From Cliona cf. orientalis (lineage: Eukaryota > Porifera > Demospongiae > Clionaida > Clionaidae), in assembly GCA_963930775.1 (NCBI GenBank), contig OZ005692.1, forward strand, positions 8,356,135-8,420,134: a stretch of 64,000 bases of DNA, in the 5' to 3' direction. Positions within the stretch are counted from its first letter, which is position 1. Each line of letters begins with the position of its first letter. The translations under genes were made by a program, and so were the position numbers. Below, one piece after another: positions 55,301-64,000 of this stretch. A model generated the notes under the pieces. The model ran no database searches. It was not told the DNA's origin and saw nothing but the letters and a program-made list of their open reading frames with translations.

Positions 55301-57107
55301 CTGCATCAGTGTATGAGTATATATTATTATACTAGTGAATAACATCAGTTGTGTATAATAATAAAATTAATGCGTGCATATATGATTTACTATGAATAAT
55401 ACTTGTAAAAACAGATCTATTTCTCTTTTGTTAGATCTGCATCCCTCTAGCTCTCCTCAACAATATTATAATATCTTCCTCCCCGGACCCCTTATTACAC
55501 CTTCCAGCCCCACTGCATGATTCTACTTATCTTTCTTTCTCAATTGCTTCCTCTCTAGCTAGTCCTCGTACTCAGGCTCATCAAATACATAGGCTGGTGG
55601 TGGGCGTGGCACTCCACGAGCGAATGGAACGTGGAACAGTGGAATGGAATAGTGAACGAGTAACGACCCCGTACCACATCCACTAGTATTAATTTTGCAT
55701 GCATGCATGCATGTCCACCATATTCGAGACAAAAAAAGGTAATTTTGTGACAGTGAGCATGCATGCTAGATCTATAACTCTGGTGCCTTTTCAGTATTTG
55801 GATCCCAAATTATTATGCCATAGATATCTATGATTATATTCTGCTTTTCTGTGATTTATATTGATCTGGATCATCGTCAATATTAAGGTATGCTAATTAA
55901 TTTTTATGAAGTTACTGTTAATTTTACCATGACTAACAGCATGCGGTCTTACTTTGCAATTGATCATGACGAAGTTACAATAGGGCTAGCCACAGTTTAA
56001 TTATCCAATTGCAATATCTAGCTAGCTATCATCAAGATGTGATTTCAGAGTGGGAAGGCATCAGATTCTCCTTGATACTTCTATCGAAGTTCCATAATAA
56101 TTATTTCCCAAATTTGATAACCTGTTCTTGAAATCTTACATAATATATATAATTATTATTATTATGCTACGCATATACTCAGTCCAGAACGGCATGCTAC
56201 TCTCCACTATCAACAATAATAATAATAATTATTATTATTAGTACACCAGCCACAAATGTATATCACTCTTTAAATTTGCCTTTAAGCACCGTAAGCAAGA
56301 GCTAGGGCTGTTTGATAGCTTGTTTCTCTGTTTGTAAAAATGTAAAAAATTTACTATAATAACGTAACCCGACCAATCTGACTCCGTGAGCAAACACCAT
56401 ATTATTATAGTGACTACAGACTGTACATTATAGTAAATCTTCCGCAGGTAGTAAAAGCAAATTCTGCATTCCCACAAACAACGGTACAAGGCAACTTAAT
56501 CTTATAGGTTGTCTAAACAGATCGATTATTGTGTTGTATTGGCATGATGTTTTCTTTAAGTCATGATCTGATTCACTGAATTGTTTTCATTCTAACCGCC
56601 CAGTACAAGGACGGATAGATTTATTTCACCCATGTGAGAGTATGTGTGTGCATGTATTATGACATTGTGTGTGTATAATATTATTATGGCATGGAGCGTA
56701 TATAGGTGTATGTGCATGTGTATGAAATTACTCCCATAGGCAAGAGTACGGATTACAGCTGTAATTGTACTCTCACTCTATCGGTACTCCTGCTATAACC
56801 TAGGGCAAATTCTACACTAGTATCAATATCAGTACACACTTTAATCCTCGTATACAACTAACAGTATGCTTACATATACTCGTACGGCCATATAGAACTC
56901 GCTGTTGCTCATGCTATTACTGACTGTACTCATATACACGTAGGAGTACTGATTACTGCCTTAATTGTACTCAGAAGTGTAAACTAATATTCCCTTACCA
57001 CTTAAAGTTCATACGCGGCTGCTAACAATGTATCGTGTGAACTTAACATTATAAGGAGCTATGTTTTCCATTTCATTTATAGTTCTCTATACTCTGTCGA
57101 GACTGAA
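55301..57107. other. Intergenic, no gene recognised
   Basis: AT-rich. It contains a fragment of the GGAACGTGGAACAGTGGAAT array at 55626-55655 and an (AAT)n/(ATT)n palindrome at 56211-56240. The promoter of the following receptor-like gene must be at its right end. Confidence 0.5.
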
Positions 57108-60100
57108 ATGAATATCACTACTCAATCAAATTTGGCAGTCATTGGCCTAATCTTGGTGATTTCGATTGGGTGCGATGTGATTCAGTTTGGTGCAACTGAG
57201 AAGTTCTTTCATATCATAGCCTCGTCACATGATCCATGTCCAAAATTACCCTGTCTTACTCTCTCTCAATTTGCCGCAAACTGTAATGTTTATCTTGATA
57301 CAAACAATACATTAATCTTTCAACCAGGAATCCATTCCCTTCATCAAGACCTAGCCATAGCAAATATCAGCGCATTATTGATGATTTCAAACTTGACCAT
57401 CCATGCAGGTGCTAATGTCACCATAATATTATTGCAGTTAGCAAAAATTCATCTTAGAAATATCAAGCTTGTACACATAAGGGCTCTAAATTTCACTGGG
57501 ATTGGTGGAAATGTGATTGAATCAGTTAATCAATTTTTGTTTGAAGAATCCTGCTTCACTGGCGGTGAAAAAATGATTGGAACGGCACTAAGTATTGTTG
57601 AGACTAATGCTGTGATTAGTAGAAGTTTCTTTCGCTCCAACCAGTTCAGATCATGCATTGTTTCTTCTGAATCAGACTGTTATAATGTTGGAGGGGCTAT
57701 CATTGCTCATAGGAGCACCTTGATTATCAATGAGAGTGAGTTTGAAGGAAATAATGCTAGAATGGGTGGAGCCATATTTATTTCAGGGCATATCAAAAGC
57801 ATGAATAGTAACAATAATAGCGCTATCCTAGATGATACTTTACTTGCTGAGACTGTATTACTCATTACTGGAAGTAAATTTTGTAACAACCATGCCAAAG
57901 AAAATGGAGGAGCAATATTTGATAGTAGTGGTTATAGTCTTAAAATCAGTAGAAGTCAATTTACTAACAATACCTCAAGCAATGGAGGAGCAATTTCAAA
58001 GACTTACAAGAAGTCAGCTATTAGATCTAGAGCAAGTAGGTTTGACATGTACAACATTGAATCTTACGGCAGTGGTGGAACACTAGAAGTGTCAATGCCA
58101 CACTGTACTGTCATCATTGTAAGCACAACCTTCATCGATAACATAGCAAGTCATGCAGGAGGTGCTGTGCATATTACAGGATATTTTGACCCACACACTA
58201 AGTTAAATTTTGTTTTGAAAATATTTCAGAGTAACTTTACACGCAATCTAATTAGTACTCCCAGTGGAGATGGATCAGCATTGTCTGTACGGTACATTTC
58301 TTACATTCATGTTATGGAAAGTGAATTCAGTGAGAATGGCATCGCAAATGGTAGAAACATTGATAGTTACTCTGTTCCTGATACTTTGCATCTTGGTGAG
58401 GAATTCATACATATATTCATGTCTACTGCCATTTTCAATAATACTTTCAGTTGCAATAATAAAGGATCACTTTCTGTAATTAAAAGCAGCATAACGTTTC
58501 TCAGTAATACAACATTCGTTGATAACCATGGGAACTGTAAAACTGGTGGTGCTATTTCTTCCTATCGAAGTCGTTTATTTATCCATGGAAATTTCATTTT
58601 AAAAAACAATCATGCCAGGAAAGGTGGAGCTATGCATGCAATTGAGAGTACAATCCACATATACGGTCACGCCATTGCGGTCAACAATTCGGCCAGAAAG
58701 ACTGGAGGTGCTTTATATCTGTACCAGACTAGACTGGATTGCAAGATAAATGGTACACTTATTATCATTGACAATACTGCATCAGAGAAAGGCGGAGGAA
58801 TCCATGCTATCAGCTCAACTATAGCACTAAATGTCCTGAGACCAGGGACGTTGCTGATTGGGCAAAATACTGCAAACATGGGAGGTGGACTTTATTTCGA
58901 GATGAATGCTCTGCTATATATTTTTCTATACTTTAAAGAAACTCCACTGTCACATGCACCTATTATTACTAGAAACAGAGCAAGGTATGGAGGTGCCATA
59001 TATATGGCTGACTTTGAAACTTGCCTTACATTGTCACAGTCAACAATAAAACCTTGCTTTTTGCAAGTGGAATCAATTTATCACAATAAACCCACCCCCA
59101 CAGTAGTTTTAAATATTTCAGAGAATTATGCTGAGGCTGCTGGCTCAGCAATATATGGTGGACTGCTAAATAGATGCTCAGTTAATCCATGGTATGAGCC
59201 AGTTACTGACTTAGTACACATAGCAAATATTACAAATACACACAACTTAAGCTCAATTAGCTCTGAGCCAGTTGGAATATGTTTTTGTAGAGAGGATACA
59301 GAAGATTGCAATTATCAACCACCTACTGTCAGAGTTATGAAAGGGGAAACATTCATATTATCTCTAGTAGCAGTTGATCAAGTCAATAAAACAATCAAAG
59401 CGTACATCAGCAGTCATTTATCCACCGAAATTGGTGGGTTAGGTGTAGATCAACTGAATCGCAGTATAGGTGATAAATGCACCAAGTTAAACTATAATGC
59501 TTACTCACCACATGCCAGGGGACAACTGAACTTGTATGCTGAAGGACCATGTAAAGACACAGCTCAATCCGTAAGGAGAGTGCATATCATATTCAATCCT
59601 TGCAAATGCCCTATTGGCTTTCAGCCACTCAGTACGGAAGAAAATCACACTACCTGTGAGTGTGTGTGTGATTTAAGGCTTCGCCCCCACATTACCGAAT
59701 GTAACAATCAAACAAGACTTTTGAAAAGAAATGGAAATTTCTGGATCACCTATATCAATGAAATGGCTAATACATCTTCAGGTGGCTTTTTGATTTATCC
59801 TGACTGCCCTTTGGACTACTGCAAACCTTCAACCCCAGCGTTAAACTTTTCACTTCAAACACAGGATAATATCGACGAACAGTGTGCTGATAATCGCTCT
59901 GGAATGCTGTGTGGAGCTTGCCTACCTGGTTTTAGCCTGTCACTTGGTAGTTCACGTTGCATTCAGTGTCCCTCCAATTGGCCCCAAACCACAGCCCTGA
60001 TAGTAGGAGCTGCTCTCTTAGCAGGAATAGCATTGGTAGCCTTACTTTTGATACTCAATTTAACAGTTGCTGTAGGAACACTCAATGGGATAATATTCTA

Positions 60101-61358
60101 TGCTAATGTGGTGTATGCAACAAGCAACTCATTATTTCCTTATTCTACACAAAATTTTCTCACAGTGTTCATTGCATGGCTGAACCTTGATATTGGATTT
60201 GACACCTGTTTCTTTGAGGGTATGGATACATACTGGAAAACACTTATACACTTGGCTTTTCCTGTGTATGTCATCTGTATTGTAGTCATGGTCATCTTCA
60301 TTAGTGAACGTTCAACCAGATTTTCTCGCCTGATTGGTCGGAAAAATCCAGTGGCAATGCTGGCCACATTGATACTCCTATCTTACACCAAGCTATTGCG
60401 TATAATTATAGCATCCCTATCTTTTGCTGCCTTAGACTATCCGGATAGGTCTCACAAAGTCGTATGGCTTCCAGATGCAACGGTTGAATATCTACGAGGA
60501 AAGCACATATTTCTTTTCATTCTAGCAATTTTAATATTCTTAACTGGTACCTTCTTCACTCTTATCCTTTTGTTTTGGCAGTGCCTTGTTCACTTCCAAA
60601 ATAAAGTAATCTTCAGATGGACTAGATATCAGAAACTACGTCTTTTTCTTGAACCTTACCAGGCTCCTTATGAATTTAAACACCGCTACTGGACTGGTTT
60701 GCTACTTTTGGTACGCTCTGTTCTATATCTGATCATTTCGGTATCACACAACCCCAATATTAGGACACTTGTAGTGGCTATTTCAGTATTCTTTTTGCTT
60801 CTGATATTACCAAAGATTTGTTATAGCATTTCTGGTCACCTCTATAGAAATTTCATTCTTAATCTCCTTGAATTAGTGGTGTATATCAACCTTGTGCTTT
60901 TTTCCATCATCAAACTCTATGCCTTAGGTTTGAAAAGAGTAGATATTGAGATCGTTGTGGCTTATGTTTCAGGATCAGTCGTATTTTTCCTTTTTATTGC
61001 TATTTTGGTTTATCACACCTTTGCTGAGGTCATTGCTAAAACTAGAGTATGGAAAATGAGTGTAGACAAATGCCATTGGCCATGGAGACCGAATAGTAGA
61101 GAAAATATTATTGATAACGAGCCTAGCAATAGATTGTCAAGATCTAATCCCACCTTCAGTGAAGTTGGAAGACCTTCATCAAAAGAAAAACCATTGTCAG
61201 CACTTATTGAACCGGAAAGTGAAGGAGCTACTAACAATTCAACAGATATGGAAAGTCAATGTGGACATCAATCATCAACTAAGGGATTAGAGCGACACAG
61301 CAGCTTTTCAGATGAGTCAGTGGACAGCACTACTGCACTACTGAATGAGCAAAACTAA
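57108..61358 (+). CDS. Beta-helix receptor-like protein with multi-pass membrane region
   Basis: An intronless ORF of 1416 residues with its ATG at 57108. A signal peptide covers about residues 1-28. PCPKLPCLTLSQFA starts an ectodomain of repeated GGAI- and FxxN-type turns (about 150-760), as in polymorphic outer-membrane/pectate-lyase-like repeats. A cysteine-rich segment with CADNRSGMLCGACLPGFSL comes next (about 910-960). At least seven hydrophobic segments lie between about 963 and 1305, including LTVFIAWLNLDIGFD and NPVAMLATLILLSYTKLLR. A Ser-rich cytoplasmic tail of about 110 residues closes it. I know this layout from expanded families in sponges and other early animals; ligand and signalling are unknown. 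AATAAA at 61424-61429 may be the poly(A) signal. A receptor role is inferred. Confidence 0.85.
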   Translation: MNITTQSNLAVIGLILVISIGCDVIQFGATEKFFHIIASSHDPCPKLPCLTLSQFAANCNVYLDTNNTLIFQPGIHSLHQDLAIANISALLMISNLTIHAGANVTIILLQLAKIHLRNIKLVHIRALNFTGIGGNVIESVNQFLFEESCFTGGEKMIGTALSIVETNAVISRSFFRSNQFRSCIVSSESDCYNVGGAIIAHRSTLIINESEFEGNNARMGGAIFISGHIKSMNSNNNSAILDDTLLAETVLLITGSKFCNNHAKENGGAIFDSSGYSLKISRSQFTNNTSSNGGAISKTYKKSAIRSRASRFDMYNIESYGSGGTLEVSMPHCTVIIVSTTFIDNIASHAGGAVHITGYFDPHTKLNFVLKIFQSNFTRNLISTPSGDGSALSVRYISYIHVMESEFSENGIANGRNIDSYSVPDTLHLGEEFIHIFMSTAIFNNTFSCNNKGSLSVIKSSITFLSNTTFVDNHGNCKTGGAISSYRSRLFIHGNFILKNNHARKGGAMHAIESTIHIYGHAIAVNNSARKTGGALYLYQTRLDCKINGTLIIIDNTASEKGGGIHAISSTIALNVLRPGTLLIGQNTANMGGGLYFEMNALLYIFLYFKETPLSHAPIITRNRARYGGAIYMADFETCLTLSQSTIKPCFLQVESIYHNKPTPTVVLNISENYAEAAGSAIYGGLLNRCSVNPWYEPVTDLVHIANITNTHNLSSISSEPVGICFCREDTEDCNYQPPTVRVMKGETFILSLVAVDQVNKTIKAYISSHLSTEIGGLGVDQLNRSIGDKCTKLNYNAYSPHARGQLNLYAEGPCKDTAQSVRRVHIIFNPCKCPIGFQPLSTEENHTTCECVCDLRLRPHITECNNQTRLLKRNGNFWITYINEMANTSSGGFLIYPDCPLDYCKPSTPALNFSLQTQDNIDEQCADNRSGMLCGACLPGFSLSLGSSRCIQCPSNWPQTTALIVGAALLAGIALVALLLILNLTVAVGTLNGIIFYANVVYATSNSLFPYSTQNFLTVFIAWLNLDIGFDTCFFEGMDTYWKTLIHLAFPVYVICIVVMVIFISERSTRFSRLIGRKNPVAMLATLILLSYTKLLRIIIASLSFAALDYPDRSHKVVWLPDATVEYLRGKHIFLFILAILIFLTGTFFTLILLFWQCLVHFQNKVIFRWTRYQKLRLFLEPYQAPYEFKHRYWTGLLLLVRSVLYLIISVSHNPNIRTLVVAISVFFLLLILPKICYSISGHLYRNFILNLLELVVYINLVLFSIIKLYALGLKRVDIEIVVAYVSGSVVFFLFIAILVYHTFAEVIAKTRVWKMSVDKCHWPWRPNSRENIIDNEPSNRLSRSNPTFSEVGRPSSKEKPLSALIEPESEGATNNSTDMESQCGHQSSTKGLERHSSFSDESVDSTTALLNEQN

Positions 61359-62732
61359 AAGACTTGTTAATTTAATTCAATTTAGGTAATTATACTATAA
61401 TATTATTATCATGCTAATTATTAAATAAATTGCAGAACTTAACCAACATAATATAGTGCACTGTGCAATGTCATCCTGTACAGTAATTAACTATTTCCCT
61501 GATGTCACGATTTCTATTAGTAATAATTGCGCAGCACTAATTAAAAGACTGTCACATGGCCGTGCATGAGAGAGAAATCTAATTTTAATTTTTTGCTATT
61601 TTGGATGTAGCCAATGGTAAACTATCATTATTATAAAATTTATTAACACACTATGGCTATTGGTGTTAAGTTACAAACTCCATCAATGTATACCTACATG
61701 TATGCAAAGCTTGATTGGTGCAGTGTTCGTGAAAATTCTCAGACTTATTGTTATAAACATTATGGCATGCACAATTAATCATTGAAGCTCACAAGAAAGA
61801 AATAGAACAAAGACAGCTTACATAATTATAAAGCAAGTTTACTTGAAAAATTCTGACCAACAGGAGCCTTAAGAGGCAGTCTGTAGGCGCGTACTATCAA
61901 TTTGGCCATACGATATTGCCAGTATACACATGGCTATTCATTTATGCTGGCTACATAGCCAAACATAATTATTCATAAATACACATCCCCCACACTCCCT
62001 TGTTCATAAAATAATATATAACACATGCCCATGGACATGACATGCACAGTGCATGCATGATTGGTGCCATTGTATGCTGTATACGTGGGAGAAGCACATG
62101 ACATTGTACAGTTCTTTATTGCATAATATGCATGATCTCATTATCTTTTCCTAGTTTTGAATCCGGGCCCTACTTTTCCTTCTTTGTCAGTTTATGCATG
62201 ATTTCCCTATCTTGGGCATTAATTTATATGCAACTATCCATGCATGCATGATTAACTAAAGCACACTAGCACAGTAGCTAACAGGCATTTAGCTAAGTTA
62301 TAAGCTCAATAAACACATTCGTGCATGCATGATCAGTTCTCCATGTGAGAGAGGATCGTGCAGACCATGCATGATCTTAAAAATTTGTTTTTCTTAGTCT
62401 TATAAATTATGCAGGCTATTCCTTCCTTTTCCTATTTTGCCACTTAATCGTTTCCTTATGTTATTGTTAATTATTATTCCTACTCACTGTACGATCACAC
62501 TACTACAGACATTGATTTATTATGCTTAGTAGATCTGGAGGAAGTCAAGCCTTACTGAACAGGAATGAAAAGCAGCGAACGGGCCATGCTAGACGGAGCT
62601 GGCCAGAAATTTTTTATTTAAGCAGTTGAAGGAACTCACAAATTCAGAGCTACATGCCTACATACCCAGCTACAAGATCTAGAAACTATCATAATTATTT
62701 GGAATAGCTTAAGCATAGACCAAGAAGTAGCT
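61359..62732. other. Intergenic, no gene recognised
   Basis: AT-rich spacer with many TGCATGCATG motifs. I see no ORF, RNA gene or terminal inverted repeat that I can support. Confidence 0.5.
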
Positions 62733-64000
62733 ATGCTTCGGATAATCATTGCCCTAGCTGTTCTGAAAATCGCCGCATGTGATACCTTCTACATCATTCC
62801 AAACACTGGAGGTGCAGGCAGCTGTCCAGTATCAGCCGGAAGATGTTATACTCTCCATGACTATGCCAGCAACCCAATGCTCACATCCAACCTCACCTTG
62901 GAGTTGCTGCCTGGGAACCACAGCCTCAATACAACTCTAGCACTTACTTCCAGTGTAGTGAACTTCACCATGGTGTCCATTAATACTATAGTCATTTGTG
63001 GTCGCAGTCCCAACCGAGGTTCCATCACATTTGAAGCAGTGCAGAATGTAAATATTGTTGGGCAGATAAACTTTGTGGATTGCTACACCAGAGTCAGGGC
63101 TGCAAGTAATTTAACTGTTGAAGGTAGTACATATCAAGGTGGAGACTCTGTGGGGTTTCAGGTGTCCGAAGTCACTTATGCTCGTTTTCAGCGAACTTCA
63201 TTCATCAGTGTCCGTGGCAGTGCTATAGCTATTACTAGATCTATCGGTCCCATTACTGTTGAAAGCTGCGATTTTGTTGCGAACGGTCACACGCTTCGTC
63301 ATGGAGGTGCAATTGTTATTACTCAGTCTCGTACCTTGACTGTCATCAATAGCAAGTTTATTGGTAACAGTGCGGGAGTGGAAGGAGGTGGTATATACTC
63401 CATGAGCAGTCGTGTCGATATTAGAGGGTGCAATTTTACACGTAACGTGGCCAGACAACTAGGAGGTGCAGTATCCATACAGGAATCGGGCGGATCAATA
63501 CTGTACAGTAATTTCATGGAGAATACTGCTGGTGATCCAATTAGTGGAGGTGGAACTGCTGGTGCTGTTCACAATCAAGCAGTCTTTGATTCTACAGCTT
63601 TGGAGATTCATTACTCGACTTTTGTTAATAATGCAGCTGGTGGTAATGGAGGGGCAGTGTTCGTACGTACACGAAGGCACTTTGACATCACAAATTCCAT
63701 CTTCCGGAATAATTCAGCTTATCGAGGTGGTGCAATTGACTTGTATAAAAATCATCACGTCATCATTCTATCAGTGATCAACTGTTCATTCAGTGACAAC
63801 AGTGCAGTTCTTAAACGAATCTATTCCAATCCCAGCCCCAGGGGTGGTGCAGTTCAAATAAGAGGAGGAATACGCTGCATCGGAAGCAATTTTACCAACA
63901 ATTCAGCCGAATACTATGGAGGAGTGGCCTACATGTATGATGATTCAAATGATTTCTATTCAGAGCAGTGTACTTTCATCAACAATTCCGTCAGTGTCGG
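62733..64000 (+). CDS. Beta-helix (GGAI-repeat) secreted or receptor-like protein, 5' part
   Basis: The frame opens at the ATG at 62733 and is still open at the window end, giving 422 residues. A signal peptide (MLRIIIALAVLKIAACDTF) is followed by SCPVSAGRCYTLHDYA, the same kind of start as the 1416-residue neighbour's CPKLPCLTLSQFA. Then come repeated turns such as HGGAIVIT, EGGGIYSM, LGGAVSI, NGGAVFVR and RGGAIDLY, spaced 20-40 residues apart. It is probably a paralogue of the gene at 57108-61358, so a cysteine-rich and membrane part may follow outside the window, but that cannot be seen. No intron is seen so far. Confidence 0.85.
   Translation, partial: MLRIIIALAVLKIAACDTFYIIPNTGGAGSCPVSAGRCYTLHDYASNPMLTSNLTLELLPGNHSLNTTLALTSSVVNFTMVSINTIVICGRSPNRGSITFEAVQNVNIVGQINFVDCYTRVRAASNLTVEGSTYQGGDSVGFQVSEVTYARFQRTSFISVRGSAIAITRSIGPITVESCDFVANGHTLRHGGAIVITQSRTLTVINSKFIGNSAGVEGGGIYSMSSRVDIRGCNFTRNVARQLGGAVSIQESGGSILYSNFMENTAGDPISGGGTAGAVHNQAVFDSTALEIHYSTFVNNAAGGNGGAVFVRTRRHFDITNSIFRNNSAYRGGAIDLYKNHHVIILSVINCSFSDNSAVLKRIYSNPSPRGGAVQIRGGIRCIGSNFTNNSAEYYGGVAYMYDDSNDFYSEQCTFINNSVSV

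Overview
The window looks like nuclear DNA of an early-branching animal, most likely a demosponge. It is AT-rich, has GT-AG introns and animal-specific chromatin genes, and carries intronless secreted beta-helix genes and a beta-helix/multi-membrane-pass receptor-like gene of a kind I associate with sponges. The species cannot be fixed from sequence alone. Exon models below were built by reading splice sites and codon phase by eye; every multi-exon model closes in frame.

Layout. 1-2483: two tandem arylsulfatases (-), the first cut by the window edge. 4092-7469: TACO1, a mitochondrial translation factor (-, three exons, a 200-N gap in intron 1). 9597-14279 and 19043-28448: tandem BAHD1-like paralogues (+), each with an H3K27me3-reader-type BAH domain split over three exons. 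28683-34249: a nine-exon PRDM9-like gene (-) with SSXRD-like, PR/SET and C2H2-array segments. 34822-38807: divergent from it, a gene (+) matching only the N-terminal PRC2-binding part of JARID2. 39093-50427: three intronless secreted right-handed beta-helix proteins with a bacterial-looking C-terminal module. 42129-44290: a small cysteine-rich single-pass membrane protein with a PPxY-type tail, and at 50940-55300 a decayed copy of it. 57108-61358: a 1416-residue beta-helix receptor-like protein with a multi-pass membrane region. 62733-64000: the start of another secreted beta-helix protein.

How it fits together. The middle 30 kb is a run of chromatin genes: two putative H3K27me3 readers, one putative PRC2 cofactor and one putative meiotic H3K4/H3K36 methyltransferase. 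The flanks are secreted or cell-surface genes (sulfatases, possible polysaccharide-active beta-helix proteins, receptor-like proteins), a reasonable set for handling matrix glycans or bacteria. Introns and spacers are full of short inverted-repeat elements. At least five unrelated families share the terminal heptamer TACCGTA.

The strongest findings are the complete PRDM9-like gene with a homogenised zinc-finger array, and the JARID2 N-terminal-only gene that shares its upstream region.
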